Shown: positions 52,855 to 61,297 of the stretch, piece by piece
Layout of the letters: each line of letters opens with the position of its first letter
How positions within the stretch are numbered: position 1 is the first letter of the stretch
DNA from: JAVVHH01 sp965199585
GTDB taxonomy: Bacteria; Pseudomonadota; Alphaproteobacteria; Acetobacterales; Acetobacteraceae
Length of the DNA stretch: 64,000 bases
Direction: 5' to 3'
Assembly (NCBI GenBank): GCA_965199585.1
Contig: CBDASI010000002.1
Coordinates: 496,001-560,000 of the forward strand
Made by a program: the position numbers and the translations under genes
Notes under the pieces: model-generated
Told to the model about the DNA's origin: nothing
The model's database searches: none
Seen by the model: only the letters and a program-made list of their open reading frames with translations

Positions 52855-53262
52855 ATGGCCCTCCTTCTCGGCGGCGCCGGGCTGCTCCCCTACCGCGTCG
52901 ACGCCGACCGCATCGACGCTTCCCTCACCGGCCACCCCGGCGATCCCGCCAGCGGCCGCACCCTCATGCTCGATCAGCGCACCAGCACCTGCCTGCTCTG
53001 TCACGCCGGGCCGTTCGCCGAGCAGCGACTCCAGGGCAGCATCGGTCCCTCGCTCACCGGCGTCGGCGACCGCCTCACCCCGGCCCAGATCCGCCTGCGC
53101 CTGGTCGACGCCACCCGCGTGAACCCGGAGACGTCGATGCCCCGCTTCTACGCCACCACCGGCCTTACCCGCGTCGCCCCCGCCTACGCTGACCGTCCCG
53201 TGCTCGACGCCGAGCAGATCGAGGACCTCGTCGCCTTTCTCAGCACGCTGAAAGCGCCATGA
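52855..53262 (+). CDS. soxX: SoxX, monohaem cytochrome of thiosulfate oxidation
   Basis: 135-residue cytochrome c subunit of SoxXA, which couples thiosulfate to the SoxY carrier. A short signal (ALLLGGAGLLPYRVDA) precedes CLLCHAGPF at residues 46-50; NPETSMPRFYATTGLTRVAP carries the expected Met ligand and the conserved SoxX segment, and DAEQIEDLVAFLSTL ends the protein. ATG 52855 has no clear ribosome site, so a non-ATG start slightly upstream is possible; sequence before 52830 belongs to the antisense frame of fccB. Overlaps soxY by ATGA. Confidence 0.88.
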   Translation: MALLLGGAGLLPYRVDADRIDASLTGHPGDPASGRTLMLDQRTSTCLLCHAGPFAEQRLQGSIGPSLTGVGDRLTPAQIRLRLVDATRVNPETSMPRFYATTGLTRVAPAYADRPVLDAEQIEDLVAFLSTLKAP

Positions 53263-53693
53263 TCGCCCTCCCCCGCCGCCGCGTCCTGATCGGCGCCTCC
53301 GGCATCCTGCTCGCCGGCAGCACTCGCGCCCGCGCCCTCCCGGAAGACGTCGCCGCTCTGATCCACGAGCTCGTCGGTGACGGCAGCTTGCAGAAGGGCC
53401 GGGTCAAGCTCGACCTGCCGCAGCTCGTCGAGAACGGCAACGCCGTCTCCATGACCGCCGAGGTGCAGGATACTTCCGACCGCGTCCTCAGCCTCTCCGT
53501 TTTCGCCGAGCGCAACCCGCTGCCCCAGGTGATGACCGCCACCTTCGGCCCCCGGAGCGGCCGCCCCTGGCTGCAGACGCACATCCGGCTCGCGACCTCG
53601 CAGACCGTCATCGCCGTCGCCAAATGCGCCGACGGACACTGCTGGAGCGACAGCGTCGACCTCATCGTCACCCTCGCCGCCTGCATCGAATAG
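53259..53693 (+). CDS. soxY: SoxY, sulfur-carrier protein with atypical C-terminus
   Basis: 144-residue covalent sulfur carrier of the Sox pathway, exported by a Tat-type signal (PRRRVLIGASGILLAG). The body matches SoxY: KGRVKLDLPQLVENGNAVSM, FAERNPLPQV and SDSVDLIVTLAACIE. Standard SoxY proteins end in Gly-Gly-Cys-Gly-Gly, where the Cys bears the sulfur adduct. Here the last five residues are AACIE (Cys142), so the Cys is kept but the flexible glycines are lost. Partner SoxZ follows 10 bases later. Confidence 0.88.
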   Translation: MIALPRRRVLIGASGILLAGSTRARALPEDVAALIHELVGDGSLQKGRVKLDLPQLVENGNAVSMTAEVQDTSDRVLSLSVFAERNPLPQVMTATFGPRSGRPWLQTHIRLATSQTVIAVAKCADGHCWSDSVDLIVTLAACIE

Positions 53694-53703
53694 GACCTCG
53701 CCG

Positions 53704-54024
53704 ATGGCACGCGTGCTCATCAACGTTCCTAAGCAAGTCGCCAAGGGCGTCCCGTTCGACGTCAAGGTGCTGATCTCGCATCCCATGGAAAGCGGTCAGC
53801 GCCGCGGCAGCGACGGCCAGGTGATCCCCCGCAAGATCATCAACCGCTTCGTCTGCTCGCTGGGCGGCGAGGAGGTGGTCAGCTTCGACCTCTACCCCGC
53901 CATCTCCGCCAACCCCTTCCTCGCCTTCTCCGTCGTCGCAGACGCCAGCGGAACGTTGAGCATGACCTGGGTCGACGATGACGGACTGGTCCAGACCCAG
54001 CTCGCCCCCCTCAACGTCGCATGA
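53704..54024 (+). CDS. soxZ: SoxZ, partner of the sulfur carrier SoxY
   Basis: 106 residues, no signal peptide, as SoxZ is exported in complex with SoxY. ISHPMESGQRRGSDGQVIPR and KIINRFVCSLGGEEVV are characteristic of SoxZ, and the C-terminus SMTWVDDDGLVQTQLAPLNV is standard. It forms the beta-sandwich heterodimer that presents the SoxY C-terminal arm to SoxXA and other Sox enzymes. Overlaps soxA by ATGA. Confidence 0.93.
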   Translation: MARVLINVPKQVAKGVPFDVKVLISHPMESGQRRGSDGQVIPRKIINRFVCSLGGEEVVSFDLYPAISANPFLAFSVVADASGTLSMTWVDDDGLVQTQLAPLNVA

Positions 54025-54761
54025 TCCGGCGCCCGGCCCTCCTCGCCCTCCTCCTCACCGCCGCCGCGCCCCACTCCGGCTACCAGGACGCCAGCCCCCC
54101 GATCCGCGCCATGCAGGACGACGACGCCGCCAACCCCGGCTTCCTCTGGGTCCAGCAGGGCGAGAGCCTGTGGACGGACTCCTCGAACCCCTCCGGTCAA
54201 AGCTGCGCCAGCTGTCACCGACAGGCTACCAGCATGCGCGGCGTCTCCGCCCGCTACCCCGCCTTCGACCCCGGCACCGCCCGACCGATGACGCTCGAAC
54301 AGCGCATCGACGACTGCCGCACCAGGCGCCAGGCCGCCCCCGCCTGGAAAGCAGAAAGCGACGAGCTGCTCGCCATCACCGCCTTCATCGGCGAACAATC
54401 CCGCGGTGTCCCCATCGCCGTCGACAGTTCAGGGCCGGCCGCGCCCTTCGTCGCCCACGGCCGATCCATCTTCACCACCCGCATGGGCCAGCTCAACCTA
54501 TCTTGCGCCCAATGCCATGACGGCCTCGCCGGCCAACATCTCGCCAGCGCTCTCATTCCGCAGGGCCAACCCAATGGCTACCCGCTCTACCGCCTCGAAT
54601 GGCAGTCGCTCGGCTCGCTCTACCGCCGCATCCGCAACTGCCTCACCGGCGTCCGCGCCGAGCCGTTCACCCCGGCCTCACCGGATCTGGTCGACCTGGA
54701 GTTCTACCTCGCCTCTCGCGCCAACGGCTTGCCCGTGGAAACGCCGGCGGTCCGTCCCTGA
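54021..54761 (+). CDS. soxA: SoxA, dihaem cytochrome of thiosulfate oxidation
   Basis: 246-residue catalytic cytochrome of SoxXA, which joins thiosulfate to SoxY through a cysteine persulfide. Signal peptide RRPALLALLLTAAAP. Two haem sites are visible, CASCH (about residue 68) and CAQCH (about residue 160), so this is the dihaem form. Later cysteines in DDCRTRRQ and RNCLTGVRAEPF match the haem-ligating/active-site cysteine regions. In many clusters soxB follows soxA; here a hairpin and a convergent gene follow instead. Confidence 0.92.
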   Translation: MIRRPALLALLLTAAAPHSGYQDASPPIRAMQDDDAANPGFLWVQQGESLWTDSSNPSGQSCASCHRQATSMRGVSARYPAFDPGTARPMTLEQRIDDCRTRRQAAPAWKAESDELLAITAFIGEQSRGVPIAVDSSGPAAPFVAHGRSIFTTRMGQLNLSCAQCHDGLAGQHLASALIPQGQPNGYPLYRLEWQSLGSLYRRIRNCLTGVRAEPFTPASPDLVDLEFYLASRANGLPVETPAVRP

Positions 54762-54762
54762 C

Positions 54763-54777
54763 GGCTCGCCTCGAGCC
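54763..54777 (+). terminator. hairpin directly after soxA
   Basis: GGCTCG-CCT-CGAGCC forms a perfect 6-bp stem with a 3-base loop, 2 bases after the soxA stop. Short and lacking a U-tract, but its position fits the end of the Sox transcript. Confidence 0.4.
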
Positions 54778-54817
54778 AGAGTATAGGTGGCGCGGAACCC
54801 GCCAGGGTGACGATTAG

Positions 54818-54838
54818 AAGGGGTTATTTCGACCCCTT
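54818..54838. terminator. hairpin shared by convergent soxA and DUF2059 genes
   Basis: AAGGGGT (54818-54824) pairs with ACCCCTT (54832-54838), a 7-bp stem with a 7-base loop. It overlaps the stop of the minus-strand DUF2059 gene and lies 57 bases after soxA; likely bidirectional. Confidence 0.5.
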
Positions 54839-55312
54839 GTCCCACCCATGCTGCTTGATGACGGCAGCGATCTTGGTCTGCATTTCAGGCTGCAACTCGC
54901 TCATCCATGCAGTCATGCCCTGAACCCGGCGTTGGGCCAGCAACGGCTGCGCCTTGATCAAGTCCTGACCTGCCTTCGTGTCGTAGAAAGCGATGATCGC
55001 CTTGAGATCCTCCACACTCATCGTCTCGGCATAGGCCGCTGCGGAGCGATCCATCAGCCCGCCAATATGCTCGGACAACATCGGCATCAGCGCTTCCTGC
55101 ACGATGACTTTGGCTTGCTCAGGGTCCTTGATGCCCATCTGCTGCATCATACCGACCATCGACCCGCCAAGTTGGCTGATGGTCTGCTGCGGACTGGGCT
55201 CGATCTTGGCAATGAGCTGCTTGGCTAGTCCCGTGGCCTCCGGGGTTGCCGTCTGGGCCAAGACAGGACCGGACAGGCCGACGACCAGACAAGCTATAGG
55301 CAAATAGCGCAA
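54824..55312 (-). CDS. DUF2059 secreted protein
   Basis: About 162 residues: a Sec signal peptide (RYLPIACLVVGLSGPVLAQ) followed by a helical domain with TMSVEDLKAIIAFYDTKAG, the DUF2059 signature, repeated as helices to the C-terminus. Function is unknown; the protein should be periplasmic. I prefer the TTG at 55312 because GAGAGGG lies 7 bases upstream and the signal peptide begins at once; an in-frame ATG at 55348 has no ribosome site. No obvious link to the Sox genes it converges on. Confidence 0.75.
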   Translation of the reverse strand: MRYLPIACLVVGLSGPVLAQTATPEATGLAKQLIAKIEPSPQQTISQLGGSMVGMMQQMGIKDPEQAKVIVQEALMPMLSEHIGGLMDRSAAAYAETMSVEDLKAIIAFYDTKAGQDLIKAQPLLAQRRVQGMTAWMSELQPEMQTKIAAVIKQHGWDKGSK

Positions 55313-55399
55313 GACGTTACCCTCTCGGAAATTGAAACCTTGTCGCATGTTCTGCAGTGCAAGCGTCTGACGATCAAGCCACCCTTCGTGACATCTCCC

Positions 55400-57436
55400 T
55401 CAAACGGACGGCGTATCCAAGCGGCTGCGCGCATGGGCGGCCTGGGCGCGCTGCAGCAACATGGCCTGCAGCGCCGCGGCCGACATGCCGCGCGGCAACA
55501 TGCCGGCGAACTGAAGCCCGTGCTGCCGGACATCGTGCTGCAGCCGGCGGATCCGCCGGGTTCGTGACGGCAACGGCCTGCCGCGGTGGAGCATCAACTC
55601 GATCCGTACTGGGAATGGGGACACTGAGATTGCCCGGATGTCGAGCCAGCGCAGCGTTTCGGTGAGACCGGGCGAGGCGATCCCGTCTGCTGACAGCACC
55701 AGATATGGTTCATGTCGCCCGCGCCATAATCGCATGACCCATGACAAGACGAAGCCGAAACCGATGGCCCCGAACACTGCGATCCCGGTCAACAGGCGCC
55801 AAGCCTGGCGATCCTGCTCACCGCCGTACAGCGTCGACAGGATGCAACCGATGATGACGACGAGGCAGACCGACCCGAGTAGCGCCAGCAACAGCGTCGG
55901 CCGCAGCAGCGACTCATGCAGCGCCGTCACCGCCGGATCGGTCCGCATGGCCACGGTCTGCAGATGCTCGCGATACGTCGCCAGCTTTTGTCGCGCCTCG
56001 TTCCGCAGCCCGGCGCTGATGTCCTCCGACAGGCCTGCCCAATTGCTGAAAAGCCCCTGTGCGACAGCAAATTCGGCCGGAGCCACCGGGCGAGCCGCTC
56101 GCGCCATCAGTGCAGCGTCTATCGGAACGCCGGCGGTTTCGATCCGCTGCCGGTCTGGCGGGTGGGTGTCGGTGGGATGCGGTGCACGGTCGTCGAGGTG
56201 CGCCGCCGGGTCGCCGGCTTCGCCCACCTCGATCCGGTATACCAGGTCCTCGGGCAGAGTCGTCTCGGGCTCGAAGAAGGCAGTGTCGGGCTCCTCGGCG
56301 ATGCAGCGGAGCACCCGGTTGTTGAGGTCCGTCACCAGGCGCATGCGCAGGAGCGAACTGGCCAGCGCATCGGCAGAGCCCGAGGCGATCGCGGCGCGGT
56401 CTGCTTCCAGCTCGCGTTGCCGGCTCCACTGCGCGACGACGCGGTCGAACCGGTCATAGGCGTGCACCGCCAGTGCGGAATGTGGGTGAACCATGCGTTC
56501 CAGCAGCCGATCCGGGACCGTGCCGCCCCAGTTGAGCCCCCGCACCGACATGGCCGCCGCCGCTTGGCCAAGTCCGCGATACAGTGGCTGAAAGTGCACG
56601 CTGTATTGGAGATCGTCGCCTGAGAAGTGTGCGAATTCATGCGCTAGGACCGTGCGCAACTCCATCGGATCGAGCGCTGTCAGGCCGGCGAGCGGAAGGT
56701 GCAGGATGCGGCCGACCGTGGCGGTCGGTGCGGCGTCAGGCGATCCATTCAACAGCCCGGGCAGCCCCGAGACGAAGAAACCGTCCCGCGCGCCCACGAT
56801 CACGGTTTCCGGCACTGCCGTGCCTCGTTCCCGCGCCAGGTCTCTCAGCAGGGCGAACAAGCCCGGCGCGTCCGTTTCGGAAACGGCAAGGCCGGCCAGC
56901 GCCACGGGACGCAGCTCGAACAAGCGCAACGCACGCCGCAGGGCTCGCAGGGTTGCGTAGCCGCCCCACAAGGCAACGCCGGCATAGACGAGGCCCAAGA
57001 AGGCCAGCAGAGCCGTCCTGTCATCGGCATCGGGCGTGAACCACAGGCCGCTGGCCTCGAACACGCTGACGCCCAGCATCGCGGTAGCCAAGCCGATCAC
57101 CTGCGCGGCGAGCAGGAGCGGCAGCAGTCGGCTGACCCGCGCGAAACTGGCCACCAGCGCCGGGCGGGACCGCAAACCCTGCCGGGCCGAGGCGGCCACC
57201 ATCCCCAACCCGGCGAGCCCCGCACCTCCGGCCACGAGCCCGCCCACCAACGCAGCCGCAGCCGCTACCAGCCGTAGCCGCGCGACCACCGTGTCGAGAG
57301 CGGCCGGGTCGGCACTTTGTGTTTCCACAAGGGTGCCGAGGCCCCGCAAAAGCTCCCAGATGCCCAGGCCAGCAAACAGCAACGGCAGCACGAGGATGGC
57401 GAACAGCACCGATTGTTCGAGCTTGGTCGGCTTCAT
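55400..57436 (-). CDS. M48-family membrane zinc metalloprotease
   Basis: 678 residues. Several N-terminal membrane segments (SVLFAILVLPLLFAGLGIW and others to about residue 190) precede the catalytic domain with VLAHEFAHFSGDD (HExxH, residues about 265-269) and RELEADRAA (third ligand Glu, about residue 340). Another membrane pair (LLLALLGSVCLVVIIGCILS) and a soluble tail of about 130 residues follow, longer than HtpX. Such proteases act in envelope protein quality control. Transcribed after the SIMPL gene, 24 bases away. Confidence 0.88.
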   Translation of the reverse strand: MKPTKLEQSVLFAILVLPLLFAGLGIWELLRGLGTLVETQSADPAALDTVVARLRLVAAAAALVGGLVAGGAGLAGLGMVAASARQGLRSRPALVASFARVSRLLPLLLAAQVIGLATAMLGVSVFEASGLWFTPDADDRTALLAFLGLVYAGVALWGGYATLRALRRALRLFELRPVALAGLAVSETDAPGLFALLRDLARERGTAVPETVIVGARDGFFVSGLPGLLNGSPDAAPTATVGRILHLPLAGLTALDPMELRTVLAHEFAHFSGDDLQYSVHFQPLYRGLGQAAAAMSVRGLNWGGTVPDRLLERMVHPHSALAVHAYDRFDRVVAQWSRQRELEADRAAIASGSADALASSLLRMRLVTDLNNRVLRCIAEEPDTAFFEPETTLPEDLVYRIEVGEAGDPAAHLDDRAPHPTDTHPPDRQRIETAGVPIDAALMARAARPVAPAEFAVAQGLFSNWAGLSEDISAGLRNEARQKLATYREHLQTVAMRTDPAVTALHESLLRPTLLLALLGSVCLVVIIGCILSTLYGGEQDRQAWRLLTGIAVFGAIGFGFVLSWVMRLWRGRHEPYLVLSADGIASPGLTETLRWLDIRAISVSPFPVRIELMLHRGRPLPSRTRRIRRLQHDVRQHGLQFAGMLPRGMSAAALQAMLLQRAQAAHARSRLDTPSV

Positions 57437-57460
57437 ACTCTCGTACCCGGTCCGACCAGC

Positions 57461-58249
57461 TCAGCTCGGCGGTGCGACGCGCACGGTCATGACCACCATC
57501 ACCGATATCCCGGAATCGCCGGCCTGAGTCGCCATCGGTGGCGGCGGGGGAGCCAGCTTGGGTGCACGTTCGGCCATGTAGGACATGCTCGGAGGGTCCG
57601 GGATGATGCCCGGCGCCGGATCGACCTGGACGAGTTCCACCCCGGCGATCTTCTGCCCCACCGTATCGGCGATCGTGCGCGCCTGGCCCAGCGCGGCTTG
57701 CGTGGCCTCGGCCACCATCTCGCGCCGCGCCGCCTCGATTTCGGTCTCCCGGGGCGACGAGCCGAACTGACCGAGCGACGTCGCGCCGTTGTCGAGGCAG
57801 CCCGCCAGCAACAGCGGCAACTGCTCCGGCGAGGTGCGGAACGACACGGTCAGGCGGCCGGTATAGCCTTTGATGCGGTCGGGCTGGCCTTTCAGCTCCT
57901 GGATCTCCGGGTCGAAGCTCATCCCATCGGTGCGGAGGCGCTCGGTCGTCTGGCCGCGCAGGAAGGTGAGCAGCGATTGCGATTGCTTGGCGAGTGCCGC
58001 CGCGGTGCCGCGGAGATCGCGCCCGTGCACCTCGAGGCCGACCGTGGCGTCGGACACGGTATTCGGCAGTCGCCGCAGGGACTGGGCGTGGGTGCTGATG
58101 ATGCCGGGCCAGGGCCGGGACGAGGCCGCCACGTCGCCCGGTGGTCGACCGGCGTCCTGTGCGACGGCGGGCGAGACACCGAAAGCCGCCAGAAGCACGA
58201 CCATCGTGACCCGGCGATATATCGAGCGATCCATATCGGTATTAAGCAT
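57461..58249 (-). CDS. SIMPL-domain (DUF541) secreted protein
   Basis: 262 residues with a Sec signal (VTMVVLLAAFGVSPAVAQ) and a SIMPL/DUF541 domain: EIEAARREMVAEATQAALGQARTIADTVG is the family helix, recognisable here though long, and VMVVMTVRV is the C-terminal strand. Members are periplasmic or outer-membrane associated; biochemical role unknown. ATG 58249 follows AGGGG; a TTG one codon upstream is possible. It precedes the M48 protease, suggesting a joint envelope-maintenance unit. Confidence 0.8.
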   Translation of the reverse strand: MLNTDMDRSIYRRVTMVVLLAAFGVSPAVAQDAGRPPGDVAASSRPWPGIISTHAQSLRRLPNTVSDATVGLEVHGRDLRGTAAALAKQSQSLLTFLRGQTTERLRTDGMSFDPEIQELKGQPDRIKGYTGRLTVSFRTSPEQLPLLLAGCLDNGATSLGQFGSSPRETEIEAARREMVAEATQAALGQARTIADTVGQKIAGVELVQVDPAPGIIPDPPSMSYMAERAPKLAPPPPPMATQAGDSGISVMVVMTVRVAPPS

Positions 58250-58264
58250 CAATGACCCCTGCTT

Positions 58265-58280
58265 GGGCCACCGATGGCCC
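58265..58280 (-). terminator. hairpin after the minus-strand transporter operon
   Basis: GGGCCA-CCGA-TGGCCC is a perfect 6-bp stem with a 4-base loop, about 60 bases past the deacylase stop and just upstream of the SIMPL gene. It separates the two minus-strand units; no U-tract. Confidence 0.4.
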
Positions 58281-58341
58281 GTTACGACGATGCACGATCA
58301 CCTTACACGCTCTCAAATGGCGGACAGTGACGGCGCCGAAG

Positions 58342-59349
58342 TCAGATATCGCTACCGAGATGAAACAGGCAGTCGCCTCGAACGGTGCGCCCCGGGACTC
58401 GCTTACACAGCACGAGCCCGTCGCGAGCGAAATGGATGGTCTCGGCCGGTGCCCAAGGCGTTTCAGGCGTGTGCAATCGAGCGGCAGGTTGACCGGCGCT
58501 CACGGTGTCCCCGGGTTCGACCAGCGGCTCGTAGAGTCCGGCCGAGGAGGCGTAGACAAAGTATTCGGGGCCGCCGACGTCGAGGATGCGGGTCGGGCCC
58601 GGCTCGGCCGCCGACGATGGGAGGATGCCCATATGGGCAAGCACGTTGCGCAGGCCGCGCTCGGCGACGCGCAACCCGGCGGCCGACACCGTTCCGCCGC
58701 CGCCCAGCTCGCTCCCGAGCGCCAGTTTGCCGTATCGCTGGGCTGCCCCGCCGGTCGTGCGCATGGCGCCCTGACCGGGTTGGGCGTGGCCGATGTAGCT
58801 GATCGGGGAAGCGAAGGCGCGCAGTGCCGCGAGCAACGCGGCCTGCCGGACCGGGTCCAGATCGTCCTGCGTCATCAACGCGGACGGCACGTAGTCCAAC
58901 GAGGACCCGCCGGAATGCAGGTCGACCACCAAGTCGGCACGGCTGACGAGTTCGTGCTCGATGAAGTAGGCGATCTGCTCGGTGACCGAGCCTTCCGGGT
59001 CGCCCGGGAACACGCGGTTGAGATTGCCGTCGTCGATGGGCGACGTGCGCAGGCCGGCCACCGCCGCCGGGAGGTTTGCCGCCGGCAGCAGGATAACGCG
59101 CCCCTGGATCATCTCCGGCTTCAACGTTCGAGCGAGGTTGCAGAGCGCGACCTGGCCCTCGTACTCGTCGCCATGCGTGCCGGAGACGAACAACGCCGTC
59201 GGCCCGGTGCCGTTCTGCAGCACGACGATCGGGATCGGGATGTAGCCATAGGCGGAGCGGTGCACGGAGTGGAACAGCCGCACGAAGCCGTATTGCGCGC
59301 CCGGCGCATCGAAGTCGATTTCGGGGATCAGGCGTGATTTCGCTGTCAA
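58342..59349 (-). CDS. succinylglutamate desuccinylase/aspartoacylase-family deacylase
   Basis: 335-residue zinc carboxypeptidase-fold enzyme that removes acyl groups from amino acids or peptides. Metal ligands are in SGTHGDEYEG (His and Glu) and DLHSGG (His); a C-terminal beta domain with EPGDTVSAGQ resembles a lipoyl-like fold common in this subfamily. TTG 59349 is the only start that fits: it overlaps the preceding ATPase stop (TTGA) and precedes family sequence. Being the last gene of a Dpp-type operon, it probably deacylates the imported solute. Confidence 0.86.
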   Translation of the reverse strand: MTAKSRLIPEIDFDAPGAQYGFVRLFHSVHRSAYGYIPIPIVVLQNGTGPTALFVSGTHGDEYEGQVALCNLARTLKPEMIQGRVILLPAANLPAAVAGLRTSPIDDGNLNRVFPGDPEGSVTEQIAYFIEHELVSRADLVVDLHSGGSSLDYVPSALMTQDDLDPVRQAALLAALRAFASPISYIGHAQPGQGAMRTTGGAAQRYGKLALGSELGGGGTVSAAGLRVAERGLRNVLAHMGILPSSAAEPGPTRILDVGGPEYFVYASSAGLYEPLVEPGDTVSAGQPAARLHTPETPWAPAETIHFARDGLVLCKRVPGRTVRGDCLFHLGSDI

Positions 59350-60332
59350 GCGGCGCTCCTCGGGTAGAGATGGCAGGCGACGTCGTGACCCGGCGCTTGC
59401 GGGGTCAGCACCGGGTCGTCGGTGCGGCAGATCGGCATGACGTGCGGGCAGCGGGTGTGGAAGCGGCACCCCGGCGGGATCGCCATGGCGCTCGGGATGT
59501 CGCCGGTGATCCGCGTTCGCCGGGCCCGCCGTTCCGCCCGGCCGACGGGCGATAGCGCAGGCACGGCCGCGATCAGCGCCTGCGTGTAGGGATGCAGCGG
59601 CGTATCGTAGAGCGAGCGCTTGTCGGCCTGCTCGACGACGCGGCCGAGATACATCACCGCGACGCGGTCGCTGATGTGCCGCACCACGCTGAGGTCGTGG
59701 GCGATGAACAGCATGGCGACGCCGAGCTCCGCCTGCAGGTCCTGCAGCAGGTTGACGATCCCCGCCTGCACCGAGACGTCGAGGGCGGAGACCGGCTCGT
59801 CGCAGACCAGGAAGCGCGGCTGCATGATCAGGGCGCGGGCGATGCCGATCCGCTGCCGCTGACCGCCGCTGAACTCGTGCGGGTAGCGTCCGGCCGCCGA
59901 GGCCGGCAGGCCGACGCGGTCGAGCATGGCGGCGATGCGGGCGTTGCCGGCGGGCTCGCCATGAATCAGCAGCGGTTCGCGCACGATGGTGCCGACGGTC
60001 ATGCGGGGATCGAGCGCGCCGTAGGGATCCTGGAATACGATGCCCATGCTGCGGCGGGGCCGCTTCAGCGCCGGGCCGTGCAGGGCGCTGATCTCCTCGC
60101 CGTCGAAGGTGATGCGGCCGCCGGTGGGGGGCAGCAAGCGGATCAGGAGGCGGCCGAGCGTGCTCTTGCCGCAGCCACTCTCGCCGACGAGGCCGAGCGT
60201 GCTGCCGGCGTGAATGCGCAGCGATACGCCGTCGACGGCGCGCAGCAGCGTGCGCGGTCCAAGGCCGAAGGCGCCCCTGCCGCCGCGGTCGTAATGCTTC
60301 GAGACGTCCTCGACCTCGAGCAGCGGACTCAT
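59346..60332 (-). CDS. peptide-type ABC transporter ATP-binding protein (DppF type)
   Basis: 328-residue ATPase. Walker A GESGCGKS at residues 50-57, signature FSGGQRQRIGIARAL, Walker B FLVCDEPVSALD, H-loop LFIAHD, C-terminal GCRFHTRCPHVMPIC. The ATG at 60332 overlaps the stop of the DppD-like gene (ATGA). Partner of that ATPase in the fourth transporter of the window. Confidence 0.93.
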   Translation of the reverse strand: MSPLLEVEDVSKHYDRGGRGAFGLGPRTLLRAVDGVSLRIHAGSTLGLVGESGCGKSTLGRLLIRLLPPTGGRITFDGEEISALHGPALKRPRRSMGIVFQDPYGALDPRMTVGTIVREPLLIHGEPAGNARIAAMLDRVGLPASAAGRYPHEFSGGQRQRIGIARALIMQPRFLVCDEPVSALDVSVQAGIVNLLQDLQAELGVAMLFIAHDLSVVRHISDRVAVMYLGRVVEQADKRSLYDTPLHPYTQALIAAVPALSPVGRAERRARRTRITGDIPSAMAIPPGCRFHTRCPHVMPICRTDDPVLTPQAPGHDVACHLYPRSAA

Positions 60333-61297
60333 GCCGCGTCGAGCCGGATGCAGGCGGCTTCGTGGCCAGAGTCGAGCGGCAGCAAGGGCGGGATGGCGGC
60401 GTCACAGGCCTCGAGGTGCAACGCGCAGCGCGGTGCAAAACGGCACCCCGGCGGCCGGGAGCGAGGGTCCGGCAGCGCGCCCGGAATGGCGGCGAGGCGC
60501 TCCCGGTCGTCGTCCAACGCCGGGACGCAGGCGAGCAGCGCACGCGTGTAGGGATGGCCCGGCGCAGCGAATAGCGGCTCGACCGGCGCCTGCTCGACGA
60601 CCCGGCCGGAATACATCACCGCCACCCGGTCGGCGACCTCGGCGATGACGCCCATGTTGTGGGTGATCATCAGCACGGCCATGCCGAACTGCTCCCGCAG
60701 ATCGAGGATGAGATCGAGGATGCCGGCCTGGATGGTCAGGTCGAGCGCGGTGGTCGGCTCGTCGGCGATCAGCAGCCGTGGCCGACAGGCGAGCGCCATG
60801 GCGATCATCACCCGCTGCCGCTGCCCGCCCGAGAGCTGGTGCGGATAGTCGCGCAGCCGCTGTGCCGCGGACGGGATGCCGACCCGGTCGAGCATCTCGA
60901 CCGCGATGTCGAGCCGCTTGCGGCGGTCGCCCTCGCCGTGCGCGCGCAACGTCTCGGTGATCTGCTCGCCGATCGGGAAGACCGGGTTGAGGCTGGTCAT
61001 CGGCTCCTGGAACACCATGCCCATTCCCGGGCCGCGCAGCCGGCGCAGGCGGTGCTCGGCCATGCCGGTCAACACCTGGCCCTCGAACACGACCCGGCCG
61101 CTTGTCACCCTAGCGGCGGGCTCGGGCAGCAGGCCCATGACGCTGAGCGCGGTGACGCTCTTGCCGCTACCGCTCTCGCCGACGATGCCGAGGATCTCGC
61201 CGGGCGCGAGTTCGAGCGAGACGTCCTCGATGGCGGTCGTCTCGCCGCGCTCGCCGCGGAAGGTGACGGTTAGGTCCTCGATAGAAAGCAAACTCAA
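60329..61297 (-). CDS. peptide-type ABC transporter ATP-binding protein (DppD type)
   Basis: 322-residue ATPase. Walker A GESGSGKS at residues 40-47, Q-loop VFQEPMTSLNP, signature LSGGQRQRVMIAMAL, Walker B LLIADEPTTALD, H-loop LMITHN (His kept, Asp replaced by Asn). C-terminal GCRFAPRCALHLEAC. There is no ATG near the expected N-terminus; TTG 61297 overlaps the permease stop (TTGA) and gives SLLSIEDLTVTF. The longer frame upstream is antisense/out-of-frame permease sequence. Confidence 0.92.
   Translation of the reverse strand: MSLLSIEDLTVTFRGERGETTAIEDVSLELAPGEILGIVGESGSGKSVTALSVMGLLPEPAARVTSGRVVFEGQVLTGMAEHRLRRLRGPGMGMVFQEPMTSLNPVFPIGEQITETLRAHGEGDRRKRLDIAVEMLDRVGIPSAAQRLRDYPHQLSGGQRQRVMIAMALACRPRLLIADEPTTALDLTIQAGILDLILDLREQFGMAVLMITHNMGVIAEVADRVAVMYSGRVVEQAPVEPLFAAPGHPYTRALLACVPALDDDRERLAAIPGALPDPRSRPPGCRFAPRCALHLEACDAAIPPLLPLDSGHEAACIRLDAA

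Noticed and set aside
59350..60543. In-frame extension of the deacylase across the DppF gene, suggesting a fusion
   Set aside because: The extension is Arg/Pro/Ala-rich and antisense-like; the ATPase in the other frame has every ABC motif. The TTG at 59349 explains the true start.
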